Source: CALMUP01 sp035327305 (GTDB lineage Bacteria; Verrucomicrobiota; Kiritimatiellia; CAIVKH01). Taken from it: a DNA stretch of 23,445 bases. Positions 13,667 to 22,065 of the stretch are shown here, piece by piece. Where the stretch lies: the NCBI GenBank assembly GCA_035327305.1, contig DAOLDL010000046.1:1-23445 (forward strand), in the 5' to 3' direction. Made by a program: the position numbers and the translations under genes. The number at the start of each line of letters is the position of its first letter. The stretch's first letter is position 1. A model generated the notes under the pieces. That model made no database searches, had not been told where the DNA came from, and worked only from the letters and a program-made list of their open reading frames with translations.

Positions 13667-15340
13667 ATGAGCACCAGCCGCTTTGAGCCAAAATTGATAA
13701 CCGTCCTGAAGGAGGGTTATTCGCTCAAGCTGTTTTCGCGCGATTTGGTCGCCGGATTTATCGTTGGCATTATTGCGCTTCCCCTTTCCATCGCGCTGGC
13801 CATTGCTTCCGGTGTGAAACCGGAGCAGGGCTTGTACACGGCGGTGATCGCAGGTTTTCTCATCTCCGCGTTCAGCGGCAGTCGCGTGCAAATCGGCGGC
13901 CCCACGGGCGCGTTTATTGTTCTGGTTTACTCGATCGTTCAGCAACACGGATACGAAGGGCTTGCCATCGCAACACTCATGGCGGGGGCTTTGCTTGTAT
14001 GCATGGGCATCGCCCGCCTCGGCGGGGTGATAAAGTTCATCCCCTACCCCGTAACCGTGGGATTTACCAGCGGCATCGCCGTGATTATATGCGCCGCTCA
14101 AATCAGGGACTTTTTCGGGCTGGATATGCCGGCGCCGCCCGCGGACTTTATCGAAAAAATGGCGGCTTACATCCATCATGCCGGATCGGTCAATCCGCAC
14201 GCCCTGGGCATGGGCGTGGCTTCGTATTTGCTGATCACCTACTGGCCCCGCATGACGCAGAAAGTTCCCGCATCCCTGATCGCCATCATTGTCGCCACGA
14301 CTGCGACAAGTTTGCTTCAGCTTCCCGTGGAAACGATTGGGTCGCGGTTCGGCTCCATTCCCGCCACGTTGCCGGTTCCTCAATTTCCCGCGTTGCGGTG
14401 GGAGTTGATTTCGCAACTGTTTCCGGCGGCGTTTGCCATTGCGATGCTGGCCGGCATTGAATCACTTCTCTCCGCCGTGGTGGCCGATGGCATGACCGGA
14501 AGACGTCACCGCTCCAACACGGAACTTGTCGCACAAGGTATAGCCAATATTGTGTCGCCGATTTTTCAAGGCCTGCCCGCCACCGGCGCGATCGCCCGCA
14601 CCGCCGCCAACATCAAAAACGGCGGCGTCACCCCGTTCAGCGGAATCATTCACGCCATCACCCTGTTATTGATCATGGTGATGTTCGGCAAGTGGGCGGT
14701 ACTGATTCCCATGCCCGTGCTCGCGGCCATCCTGATGCGCGTCGCTTACAACATGGGTGAATGGCATTTGTTCGGGCGGCTGTTTCGCTCTCCGAAAAGC
14801 GATGTGCTGGTGCTTTTGTCAACGTTCGGATTGACCATACTTGTGGACCTGATCGTCGCGATCGAGGTCGGCGTGGTCATGGCGGCGTTTCTCTTCATGA
14901 AACGCATGTCCGAAGTTACCCATGTGGGATTCATCGATCGGGAAGTCCGCGACGATGACCGGGATCCCGCCGGGTTGCGTGTCGAGTCGGATAGAGTCAT
15001 TCCGGCGGACACCGAAGTCTTCGAAATTTACGGGCCCTTTTTCTTTGGAGCGACCGATCGATTCAAGGATGCGATGCGTGAACTGAAACGCAAACCCAAA
15101 GCCCTGATTTTACGGATGCGTCACGTGCCGGTCATCGACGCCACCGGCATGGCGGCGCTGGAAGATGTTCTGAATAAATGCCGCCGCGAAAAAACGCAGT
15201 TGATTCTTTCCGGCGTACACCCTCAACCACGAACGGCGCTTGAGCGCGCCGGATTGATCGATAAAATCGGCGAAGAGAATATTCAGCTCCATTTCGATGC
15301 CGCCCTGAACCGCGCCCGAATTATTTCCGGCGCCGCTTGA
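13667..15340 (+). CDS. SulP family anion transporter with STAS domain
   Basis: This is an inner-membrane transporter of about 557 residues of the SulP/SLC26 type, with roughly 12-14 helices and the typical signature region QIGGPTGAFIVLVYSIV in the N-terminal third. Other family landmarks are GGVIKFIPYPVTVGFTSGIAV and GLPATGAIARTAANI. The C-terminal cytoplasmic STAS domain (about 445-550) begins near TEVFEIYGPFFFGATDRF and includes LILRMRHVPVIDATGMAAL. Substrates of the family include sulfate, bicarbonate and dicarboxylates; I cannot choose one. ATG 13667 is preferred over the in-frame TTG 13655, because the latter lies inside the palindrome. The EIIA gene directly upstream suggests phosphorylation-dependent control. 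Confidence 0.95.
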   Translation: MSTSRFEPKLITVLKEGYSLKLFSRDLVAGFIVGIIALPLSIALAIASGVKPEQGLYTAVIAGFLISAFSGSRVQIGGPTGAFIVLVYSIVQQHGYEGLAIATLMAGALLVCMGIARLGGVIKFIPYPVTVGFTSGIAVIICAAQIRDFFGLDMPAPPADFIEKMAAYIHHAGSVNPHALGMGVASYLLITYWPRMTQKVPASLIAIIVATTATSLLQLPVETIGSRFGSIPATLPVPQFPALRWELISQLFPAAFAIAMLAGIESLLSAVVADGMTGRRHRSNTELVAQGIANIVSPIFQGLPATGAIARTAANIKNGGVTPFSGIIHAITLLLIMVMFGKWAVLIPMPVLAAILMRVAYNMGEWHLFGRLFRSPKSDVLVLLSTFGLTILVDLIVAIEVGVVMAAFLFMKRMSEVTHVGFIDREVRDDDRDPAGLRVESDRVIPADTEVFEIYGPFFFGATDRFKDAMRELKRKPKALILRMRHVPVIDATGMAALEDVLNKCRREKTQLILSGVHPQPRTALERAGLIDKIGEENIQLHFDAALNRARIISGAA

Positions 15341-15470
15341 TCCTCCAGGTTCGCAAATCCGGTCCGGCCCTGCTGTATGTTCGCCGGCGGTGGATGGTTG
15401 TTTCCGATAAAACTTCATACCCCGACACAATAAATGGTACGCTGGTACGTTGTATTCACCGGAGTGTATG

Positions 15471-16916
15471 ATGTTGCGTCCACTACCCAAATACAGATGG
15501 AATCGCGTCACTGCCGCTCATCTGGCCAATCGCGCCGGTTTCGGCGCCACGCCGGAAACCATTGTAAACCTTACCGGACATTTTCTCCCGGATATTGTGG
15601 AGCAACTGGTGGATATACCTGAAACCGCGTGGCGGGTTCCGCCGCCGGGATGGGTCAATGAAAACTCCCCCGAACGGGCCGAACGAACCATTCGCCGCTC
15701 GGTTCCCGAGGAGGAACGGCAGAAAATACTCCAGATGTTGCGTCGGACCGCGCGGGAAAACCTGGTTGAACTTCAGGGCTGGTGGCTGAACCGGATGTTG
15801 ACCACGCCTCATCCACTATTGGAAAAAATGACGCTTTTCTGGCACGGCCATTTTGCCACCAGCAACGAAAAGGTACAGCACCCTTACGCCATGTACCTGC
15901 AAAACCAGACCCTGCGGCAACACGCAACCGGCAACTGGAAAAAAATGTTGATCGCCATCTCGCGTGATCCCGCCATGCTCATTTATCTCGATAATGCACA
16001 GAGCAACCATCAGCAACCCAATGAAAATTATGCGCGGGAACTGATGGAGTTGTTTACCATCGGCGAGGGACATTTCACGGAAGATGATGTGAGGGCCGCC
16101 GCGCGGGCATTCACCGGATGGAGCATTGAAAGCGACCGCATGGCGTTTCGATTCCGATCTGCCGCTCATGATAACGGCAGAAAACGCTTCATGGGAAAAT
16201 CCGGTCGCCTCGATGGCGGCGACATCATTGACCGCATTCTCAAACAACCGGAAGCCTCGATGTTTATCTGCCGGAAGCTGTGGTCGTTCTTCGCATACGA
16301 TAATCCGGAGAATGACATCATTGCGGAACTTTCCCGCATCCTTGTTCGAAGCAATTACGAATGGAAGCCGGTGTTGCGCGCCATGTTCAACTGCGATGCA
16401 TTCTATTCGGCTCGCGCCATGCGAATGCAAATCAAAAGCCCGGTTCAGTGGCTCGTCGGATCCTGCCGCTATCTTGGCGTGCCGATGCCCGACCCGCCGC
16501 TCGCCTCCGCCATCACCCGGATGCTGGGGCAACAATTGTTTTCCCCACCCAGCGTCAAGGGCTGGGACGGCGGTTACTCATGGATCACAACCGCTTCACT
16601 GATGGATCGCTACAACCTTGCCGGACTGCTGATCAACGGCAGTGGACGCCATTCGCAAAACCGGCTGACGCGCGGCTTGCGATACAAATCATCTGTCGAA
16701 CCGCAAAAACTTCTGAACCGCGACGCCATCACCAGCAACGATGACGCCGTAAAAGAACTGCTCTGGCGCTTCTTCCATGGCCCTCTGCGCGACAAGGGCA
16801 TCGTCATCCTTCGCACGCACTTTAATAATCTTTCGGATTACCGCGAATGGACCGACGATGAGGTACGCAATTTAATTCACCTGCTGATGAGCACACCCCA
16901 CTACCAACTGACTTGA
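15471..16916 (+). CDS. DUF1800 family protein
   Basis: This protein of about 481 residues matches the DUF1800 family: an opening with AAHLANRAGFGATPETI, the core WHGHFATSNEKVQHPYAMYLQNQTLRQHA, the ENYARELMELFTIGEGHFTEDDVRAAARAFTGW block and a C-terminal PPSVKGWDGGYSWI. DUF1800 is nearly always paired with DUF1501, as here (10 bp downstream), but its biochemical function is unknown. There is no clear signal peptide. The start at ATG 15471 is chosen because GGAG (15461-15464) is six bases upstream; ATG 15468 is only three bases away and the TTG at 15450 lacks a binding site. Confidence 0.92.
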   Translation: MLRPLPKYRWNRVTAAHLANRAGFGATPETIVNLTGHFLPDIVEQLVDIPETAWRVPPPGWVNENSPERAERTIRRSVPEEERQKILQMLRRTARENLVELQGWWLNRMLTTPHPLLEKMTLFWHGHFATSNEKVQHPYAMYLQNQTLRQHATGNWKKMLIAISRDPAMLIYLDNAQSNHQQPNENYARELMELFTIGEGHFTEDDVRAAARAFTGWSIESDRMAFRFRSAAHDNGRKRFMGKSGRLDGGDIIDRILKQPEASMFICRKLWSFFAYDNPENDIIAELSRILVRSNYEWKPVLRAMFNCDAFYSARAMRMQIKSPVQWLVGSCRYLGVPMPDPPLASAITRMLGQQLFSPPSVKGWDGGYSWITTASLMDRYNLAGLLINGSGRHSQNRLTRGLRYKSSVEPQKLLNRDAITSNDDAVKELLWRFFHGPLRDKGIVILRTHFNNLSDYREWTDDEVRNLIHLLMSTPHYQLT

Positions 16917-16926
16917 GGAACATGCC

Positions 16927-18261
16927 ATGAGCAAACGAAAAGCAACCCTGCAGACGCGACGGGAATTCTTGCGCACTTCACTGGTGGGCGGCGCGCTGAC
17001 CTGGTCAATCCCGCTTTTTCTCCAGTCCACAATGCGCTCCCTTGCCGCCAATGCACTCGGCAGTTCCATTCAGGTGGAACGCGGACGCGACGGCAACATC
17101 CTGGTCGTGCTCCAGTTGGCCGGCGGCAACGACGGACTCAACACCCTGGTCCCCATCACCAACGATCATTACTACAAAGCGCGGCCCCGCCTTGCCCTGC
17201 CACCCGGCAACACGTTAAAAATCAGTGGCGAGCATGGTCTTCACCCCGCGATGTCCGGACTACGCCAGATATTTGATGACGGACAACTTGCCATCATTCA
17301 GGGCGTGGGATACCCAAACCCCAATCGATCACATTTCCGGTCCATGGAAATTTGGCAAACCGCCACGGACAGCAACCGCACCGCGGCACACGGATGGATC
17401 GGACGATATTTTGACAACGCCTGTTCCGGTTGCCCGTCAACCACCGGCATCTGCATCGGCAACGAAACACCGGCGGCATTTTTATCGCAGTCACCCATCG
17501 GCATTACTTTTCGAAATCCAAGCGATTACCAATTGGCGACCAGCCAGTTTTCCATGACGGGAACAGGACCGGAAGACGACCTCTTCCGCGAGCTGAACAT
17601 GCTGGGCGCAAATCCGGAATTTTCCGGTTCATCCATCGAGGGTTTGTCGGGACGGTCGCGCCCGAATACCGGAGAATCACCCATTGATTTTCTCGAGCGA
17701 ACCGCACTGAATGCACAAGTGACGTCCGAACAGGTCCGGAAAATTTCCGAAAGCGCCAGCCTGAAAAAATATCCCGACAGCGAGTTGGGCCGTGATTTTG
17801 AACTGGTGAGCAAATTGATTCGAGGCGGCATGGACACCCGGGTGTATTACCTTTCGCACGGCGGCTTCGACACCCACGTAAATCAGGGCGGCGCGCACGA
17901 TCGACTGTTGCGGCAATTCAGCGATGCGTTACGGGTCTTCCTCGCCGACATGAAAGAAAGCGGGAATCTCGACCGGGTTACCGTGATGACCTTCAGCGAA
18001 TTTGGCCGCCGGGTCGCGGAAAACGCCAACCAGGGAACCGATCACGGAGCGGCCGCCCCGGTCTTCATTGCCGGCGGGCGGGTCAGACCGGGGATTCATG
18101 GAGAGGCCCCCAGCCTCTCACCCAAAAAACTGGATCGGGGCGACCTTGTTCACACCGTCGATTTTCGCCAGATTTATGCCGGAATTCTCGAACAACACCT
18201 CCACGCCGACAGCCGGAAAATCCTTGGCCGCGCTTTTGCCCAAGCGCGGTTGTATACGTAG
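16927..18261 (+). CDS. DUF1501 family Tat-exported protein
   Basis: This 444-residue protein has a twin-arginine signal (TRREFLRTSL at residues 11-20, followed by a hydrophobic stretch SLVGGALTWSIPLFL), so it is probably exported folded. Family motifs include VVLQLAGGNDGLNTLVP near the start, HPAMSGLRQIFDDGQLAIIQGVGYPNPNRSHF and the C-terminal VMTFSEFGRRVAENANQGTDHGAAAPVFIAGG. The family belongs to the alkaline-phosphatase-like (sulfatase) fold; catalytic activity of most members is unknown. It forms a two-gene unit with DUF1800, 10 bp upstream, and its stop lies 39 bp before msrA. Confidence 0.95.
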   Translation: MSKRKATLQTRREFLRTSLVGGALTWSIPLFLQSTMRSLAANALGSSIQVERGRDGNILVVLQLAGGNDGLNTLVPITNDHYYKARPRLALPPGNTLKISGEHGLHPAMSGLRQIFDDGQLAIIQGVGYPNPNRSHFRSMEIWQTATDSNRTAAHGWIGRYFDNACSGCPSTTGICIGNETPAAFLSQSPIGITFRNPSDYQLATSQFSMTGTGPEDDLFRELNMLGANPEFSGSSIEGLSGRSRPNTGESPIDFLERTALNAQVTSEQVRKISESASLKKYPDSELGRDFELVSKLIRGGMDTRVYYLSHGGFDTHVNQGGAHDRLLRQFSDALRVFLADMKESGNLDRVTVMTFSEFGRRVAENANQGTDHGAAAPVFIAGGRVRPGIHGEAPSLSPKKLDRGDLVHTVDFRQIYAGILEQHLHADSRKILGRAFAQARLYT

Positions 18262-18300
18262 GAATTGAACCGTTTGATGACCATTCGGGTCTATCCGGAT

Positions 18301-18915
18301 ATGAAAATCACGCCTATTTGTGGTATATTGTGTTTGTTCTCGGTTCTTATCTCGGAACCGGCGAGGAGTGAGTCAATGAATGGAAATCAAGAAAACGCGA
18401 CAGAGATGGAAGTTGCGACATTCGGCGCCGGTTGTTTCTGGTGTGTAGAGGCCGTCTTTGAAAAAATCGAAGGCGTGCATTCCGTGGTTTCAGGCTACAA
18501 GGGCGGGAAAACCAAAAATCCTACTTACGAACAGGTTTGTCGCGGCGATTCCGGTCACGCTGAAGTCGTCCGGATTGAATTCGATCCGGGCATTGTTTCA
18601 TACGACCGGTTGCTGGAGATTTTCTGGCAGGCGCACGACCCCACGCAATTGAATCGACAGGGAGCGGACATTGGTACGCAATATCGATCGGTGATTTTCT
18701 ACCACTCTGAACTTCAGAAGGAAAAAGCCGAGGCGTCCAAATCCGCCGCCGACAAATCGGGCAAATTCAAGAAACCAATCGTAACGCAGATAGTGTCGGC
18801 CCAGGAATTTTACGCCGCCGAAAATTACCACCAGGACTATTTCCGGAAGAACCCCCACGCACCCTACTCGCAACATGTGATTCGCGAGAAGTTGAAGAAG
18901 CTGGGGCTTAAGTAG
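18301..18915 (+). CDS. msrA: Peptide-methionine (S)-S-oxide reductase MsrA
   Basis: The enzyme reduces S-methionine sulfoxide in proteins. The catalytic motif FGAGCFWCVEAVFEKIEGV is intact with the nucleophile Cys, and GYKGGKTKNPTYEQVCRGDSGHAE, DPTQLNRQGADIGTQYRS and YHQDYF are typical. Two starts are credible. ATG 18301 gives about 204 residues with a hydrophobic, signal-like segment (CGILCLFSVLIS) implying export. ATG 18376 gives 179 residues of cytosolic enzyme and has the far better ribosome site, GAGGAG (18363-18368) with 7-nt spacing. I list the longer form; export is uncertain. Position after Tat-exported DUF1501 agrees with a periplasmic repair role, but that is inference. There is no fused MsrB domain. 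Confidence 0.95.
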   Translation: MKITPICGILCLFSVLISEPARSESMNGNQENATEMEVATFGAGCFWCVEAVFEKIEGVHSVVSGYKGGKTKNPTYEQVCRGDSGHAEVVRIEFDPGIVSYDRLLEIFWQAHDPTQLNRQGADIGTQYRSVIFYHSELQKEKAEASKSAADKSGKFKKPIVTQIVSAQEFYAAENYHQDYFRKNPHAPYSQHVIREKLKKLGLK

Positions 18916-18921
18916 AAATTA

Positions 18922-18940
18922 CCCCGGCGGGGCGCCGGGG
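18922..18940. terminator. GC-rich hairpin after msrA
   Basis: CCCCGGCG (18922-18929) and CGCCGGGG (18933-18940) form a perfect 8-bp stem with a GGG loop, 6 nt after the msrA stop. No T-run follows on the plus strand; the minus strand reads TAATTT after the stem, so it may act as terminator for the convergent gene or as an mRNA-end stabiliser. Confidence 0.55.
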
Positions 18941-18985
18941 ATCGATTAACTCGAAGTCCGAAATTGAAAACCAGGAATGCGGCTC

Positions 18986-19008
18986 ACCGGGAGGTTCGCC
19001 CTCCCGGT
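18986..19008. terminator. Second intergenic hairpin, related to the REP-like repeats
   Basis: A perfect 9-bp stem (18986-18994 with 19000-19008) with loop TTCGC lies between the convergent ends of msrA and the secreted protein gene. Its segment GGTTCGCCCTCCCGG is close to GGCTCGCCCTCCGG beside REP-like copy 2, so it may be another member or module of the same repeat family. It could also end transcription. Confidence 0.5.
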
Positions 19009-19039
19009 TCACAGGCGCCGGGTACCCATTTCGCCGCGA

Positions 19040-21181
19040 TTAATTGTTTACGTGCAGGAAGTAATCCTGGCCGTTGTTGCTGTCCCACAATTCGTTGCCG
19101 AAGGAGTCAAATACCACAACGACATAACGGATGGTCGTTCCGGCCGGAAACACACCGAGATTGTAATACCAATGTTCGTTGTTACCGTTGGGATCCCCCA
19201 TATCCATGCGTTGCGACCCCCAGCCGCCGCCATTTATGGAGAACACAACGTACACATCTGCAGGTGTATTGCGCGGCCAGGTGTCGGTGTTGATCCACAC
19301 ACTCTGTCCGGCGTTGATTTGTCCGTTGTGCGGCCAGTGGTAGGTGGCGCCGATCCATTCCACCGGGACGCGGTGTCCGCCTTCCACAACCGCCGTGTAG
19401 TCCTGACCTCCGTTGTTGTCCCAAATCGAATTGCCGTTAAGGTCCACGGCTTCGACGGCATACCGAATGGTTGATCCGCCGGCGAAGAACGATCCGAGAT
19501 CGACGTGCCAGACATCGCGATCACTCAAGGAGTCGTGCCGCACAAGATCAGACGAATTCCAATACTGCCCGTCCTGACTGTACACAACACGAACTTTTGC
19601 CGCGGCATGCGCGGGACGGGTTTCCGTGTTGATCCACAAATTATCACCCGACTTCAATTCGCCGTTGAACGGCCAGTGGTATGACGGTCCAACCGACTGC
19701 AGAGGTTGGACAAGCACCGTGTTTGCGCGTTGCAGAACCATGAAGGGTTGGTGTCCGTTGTTCATATCAAAGGCGAGCCATGCGAGGTATATTCCGGTCC
19801 GACTGCCGTTGACGCGATAAAGCTGACGGTTGGAGCCAGCCGATGCAGGAGGATCAAACGATTGCGGGGCATTGAATGAGGCGCCGCGGTTGCTACTGAC
19901 ATAACATTTGCCCTGGCTGTAGAAACCGACTTCAAAAACCGCGATCACGCCGCCGGCACCTTCTTCAATGTAAACGCGTTCGGCACTTCCGGTTCCGGGC
20001 AGATCCACCCACTGCCAGCCGGCATTGTGCCGCCGCCAAACACGCGGAGCGCCACTGGCATTCGGGGCTGTGCGTGGTGTTGTGCTGGCGGCAAGATATG
20101 CGCCGTTCGATGTGGCCAATACATCAAAATTCAACGTGTTTCCCCGAACAATATCAAACGTTCCGAGCAATTCCGATGTCCACCCCAATCCGCCGGAACT
20201 GTTGGCAACATACAATTTTCCACTGCCAAACTGACGGCTGTCGACCTCTGAAAAACTGTAACCGACATACAGCCCGTTGGTGTTGGCGTCAAGCCGCGCG
20301 GTCAGACTGGAAAACATGGTGGACGCGGGAAAATGTGCGATGGTTGATACATCGGACCACGCCTCCCCCGCCGAGGAGCTTTTCTTTGAAAACAAATGAA
20401 GGGCGCCGGTGGATTCGCTCGCGGCGGCCAGAACAATCACGTCGCCATTAGGCGCCCAGTTAATCGCCAACGGCCGACCATCTATTGGAATGGTGCGGAT
20501 GGGACCAAACGTCGCTCCGCCGTTTTCACTGATGCGGATACGGTGATGAAACGGACCGTCGCTGTACACGACAGCTACGCGTGCATCACGCACCGAAACA
20601 AACGACGAATGATAAAGTTCAGCGTTGGCAATTTCGACCGGCGAGCTGAATTCACCGGACGGTAGATCAGATTTGCGCAACAGCAGACGATTTTCTTCGC
20701 GTATCAGTGCGTAGTACACCCCCGCCTGTTCAACGCTGTGGGTGAGAACGGGAATTTCGCGTCCGTTGTCAAACGTCAGCGCGACAGTTCCGGATGAAGG
20801 AACATCAAACGAATAGTTGGCGCCCCCGGCGCTATCCCAAATGTGTTTGCCGGAATTGTCCCACCCATGAAAGTAATACGAGACTTTGGCACCGGCCGGA
20901 AACGGTTGTGGCGGTGTGACGGTCCAGCGGGAGTTTCCACTGACGTGTCCGGCATACGCCATCGGTACGGTGTACCACGCGCCATCATTTACGCGGATGC
21001 CGACCTCGGCATTGAGGCCGAAATAGTCGCGGTTCATCAAAATTGTAAATGTTCCCGGATTTTCTCCGTTATGCCGTTTGAAGTCGCCATACACACCCAT
21101 CCACGTCGGAAAAGCTTGAGCCGCCGTTGCGGACAAAACCAAACCAGCCACCGCCAATAACATCGAAACTCTGATTTTCAT
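19040..21181 (-). CDS. Secreted multi-domain protein: CBM25-like modules and BNR/Asp-box region
   Basis: This 713-residue protein begins with a signal peptide (KIRVSMLLAVAGLVLSATAAQA). Three related beta-sandwich modules lie at about 25-127, 491-606 and 607-713, each ending in a WDSAGGANY / WDNNGGQDY / WDSNNGQDY motif typical of starch-binding CBM25-like domains. The middle (about 130-490) looks like a beta-propeller with Asp-box variants (SENGGATF, SSNRGASF). No catalytic triad or sialidase active site is evident. It is probably an extracellular carbohydrate-binding protein. ATG 21181 has GGAG at 5-nt spacing. There is no C-terminal sorting motif. Confidence 0.8.
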   Translation of the reverse strand: MKIRVSMLLAVAGLVLSATAAQAFPTWMGVYGDFKRHNGENPGTFTILMNRDYFGLNAEVGIRVNDGAWYTVPMAYAGHVSGNSRWTVTPPQPFPAGAKVSYYFHGWDNSGKHIWDSAGGANYSFDVPSSGTVALTFDNGREIPVLTHSVEQAGVYYALIREENRLLLRKSDLPSGEFSSPVEIANAELYHSSFVSVRDARVAVVYSDGPFHHRIRISENGGATFGPIRTIPIDGRPLAINWAPNGDVIVLAAASESTGALHLFSKKSSSAGEAWSDVSTIAHFPASTMFSSLTARLDANTNGLYVGYSFSEVDSRQFGSGKLYVANSSGGLGWTSELLGTFDIVRGNTLNFDVLATSNGAYLAASTTPRTAPNASGAPRVWRRHNAGWQWVDLPGTGSAERVYIEEGAGGVIAVFEVGFYSQGKCYVSSNRGASFNAPQSFDPPASAGSNRQLYRVNGSRTGIYLAWLAFDMNNGHQPFMVLQRANTVLVQPLQSVGPSYHWPFNGELKSGDNLWINTETRPAHAAAKVRVVYSQDGQYWNSSDLVRHDSLSDRDVWHVDLGSFFAGGSTIRYAVEAVDLNGNSIWDNNGGQDYTAVVEGGHRVPVEWIGATYHWPHNGQINAGQSVWINTDTWPRNTPADVYVVFSINGGGWGSQRMDMGDPNGNNEHWYYNLGVFPAGTTIRYVVVVFDSFGNELWDSNNGQDYFLHVNN

Positions 21182-21220
21182 AAATTCTCCTAAAACGAAA
21201 GGTAAAACGTTTGAATTTAT

Positions 21221-21249
21221 AAGATAAACACCGATTCGCGGCTTGTAAA
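21221..21249 (-). promoter_or_regulatory. Putative sigma-70 promoter for the secreted protein gene
   Basis: On the minus strand TTTACA (21249-21244) and TATCTT (21226-21221) have a 17-bp spacer. The transcript would start near 21214, leaving a 33-nt leader with GGAG at 21190-21187. Confidence 0.4.
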
Positions 21250-21318
21250 GCGCTTTTATTGGTGGGTCGCCAGAAAACAGGTTCAGCCCTTAAATATCAA
21301 AAATGCCAGCGGCCGGAA

Positions 21319-21693
21319 TTAAAGCAATTCCAAGCCAAAGGGGACAAACGGTTCGAAGTCCGCAAGGTTGTTCGAGGCCAGCCTTGCCTTGGCGGCGATG
21401 GCGGTAGCTGCGATCATGGTGTCTATGCGCAGGCGGCGCAGACGATGTGTCGCATTAAAAAGTTCGGCGGATTTCATGGCTTCCGTTTCACCAAAGGGAA
21501 GAATGCCCCCCCGAAGAAACGCTTTGATCGTCTTTGTTTGCGCATCCGTAACCGGTCCGCTTAAAAATTCATACCAGCAAATAGCGGGGGTGCAGAGAAC
21601 CTCGCCCTCGGTGTGCCATTGAATGAGCAATTCCTCCTCCGGGGTGTCGGCAGAAAGTCCATTTATCAAATAGTTGGTGTCCAGGCAGATCAT
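21319..21693 (-). CDS. VapC-like PIN-domain ribonuclease toxin
   Basis: This protein of about 124 residues belongs to the PIN superfamily (toxin of a type II VapBC system), a Mg2+-dependent ribonuclease. Acidic active-site residues are present: the Asp of CLDTNYLINGL near the N-terminus, Glu in WYEFLSG, Asp in LRIDTMIAATAI and Asp in SNNLADFEPF. The preferred start is ATG 21693, which overlaps the antitoxin stop as ATGA; TTG 21705 would add four residues. The order antitoxin-toxin is standard. It lies between a secreted-protein gene and mnmE. Confidence 0.9.
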   Translation of the reverse strand: MICLDTNYLINGLSADTPEEELLIQWHTEGEVLCTPAICWYEFLSGPVTDAQTKTIKAFLRGGILPFGETEAMKSAELFNATHRLRRLRIDTMIAATAIAAKARLASNNLADFEPFVPFGLELL

Positions 21694-21950
21694 TCGCCCC
21701 GCCAATGTTTTCGATCTTCGCGGAGTTCGGTGAGGTATTTTTCCCCTGCTTCGCGAACCATGCCCTTCCCCTCGGCGTGGAGAGCCTTAAGCATCTCGAC
21801 CGGGTTCGGTTTTTCGGCTGTATTCAGTTGCTCTGCTTGAGAAAGGGCGCGCCGTACCACTTCGGCTTGAGATACATGCCACTGGTTCGATAATCGTTTC
21901 AAACGCCGCCAGGTCTCTTTGTCGAGGGCAAACGTTGTTCTATAGGTCAT
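21690..21950 (-). CDS. Antitoxin of the VapBC pair (ribbon-helix-helix type)
   Basis: This protein of about 86 residues has an N-terminal TYRTTFALDKETWRRLKRLS segment followed by VSQAEVVRRALSQAEQ, the beta-strand/helix/helix pattern of RHH DNA-binding antitoxins. The C-terminal acidic/basic helical tail would wrap around the toxin. ATG 21950 is chosen because the family domain begins directly there; the upstream in-frame starts to 22001 would add a 17-residue run through the repeated operator region. No clear ribosome binding site is seen, so leaderless or weak translation is possible. Autoregulation at the direct repeats 21957-21979 is expected. Confidence 0.82.
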   Translation of the reverse strand: MTYRTTFALDKETWRRLKRLSNQWHVSQAEVVRRALSQAEQLNTAEKPNPVEMLKALHAEGKGMVREAGEKYLTELREDRKHWRGE

Positions 21951-21956
21951 AATAGC

Positions 21957-21979
21957 CATACCATAATACATACCATAAT
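21957..21979 (-). promoter_or_regulatory. Tandem 12-bp direct repeats at the vapBC promoter
   Basis: CATACCATAAT occurs twice (21957-21967 and 21969-21979), 12 bp apart, directly before the antitoxin start. A minus-strand promoter with TTGATT (21994-21989) and a TATGTA/TATTAT -10 would overlap them. RHH antitoxins bind short tandem repeats, so this is the likely autoregulatory operator. Confidence 0.55.
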
Positions 21980-22014
21980 GCAGAGAGTAATCAAGTGGCA
22001 TCCGTTGTAAGGTC

Positions 22015-22041
22015 CCTTCGTTTCCTTCGTTTCCTTCTGTT
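22015..22041. repeat. Threefold 9-bp tandem repeat upstream of mnmE
   Basis: CCTTCGTTT (22015-22023), CCTTCGTTT (22024-22032) and CCTTCTGTT (22033-22041) make a pyrimidine-rich tandem array between vapBC and mnmE. TATCTT (22052-22057), a possible -10, follows; it is only 8 nt before the mnmE ATG, which would give a leaderless or nearly leaderless mRNA. Confidence 0.6.
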
Positions 22042-22065
22042 CAAAATCCTGTATCTTGCGGTTCT

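Noticed and set aside
13115..14416. 433-residue minus-strand ORF opposite the EIIA and SulP genes
   Set aside because: It is antisense to two well-supported genes; its composition (His, Arg and Ser rich, no domain) is what GC-biased codons produce on the opposite strand.
18341..18360. CGGTTC/GAACCG inverted repeat inside the proposed N-terminal part of msrA
   Set aside because: Only a 6-bp stem with an 8-nt loop inside a likely coding segment; not distinguishable from chance.
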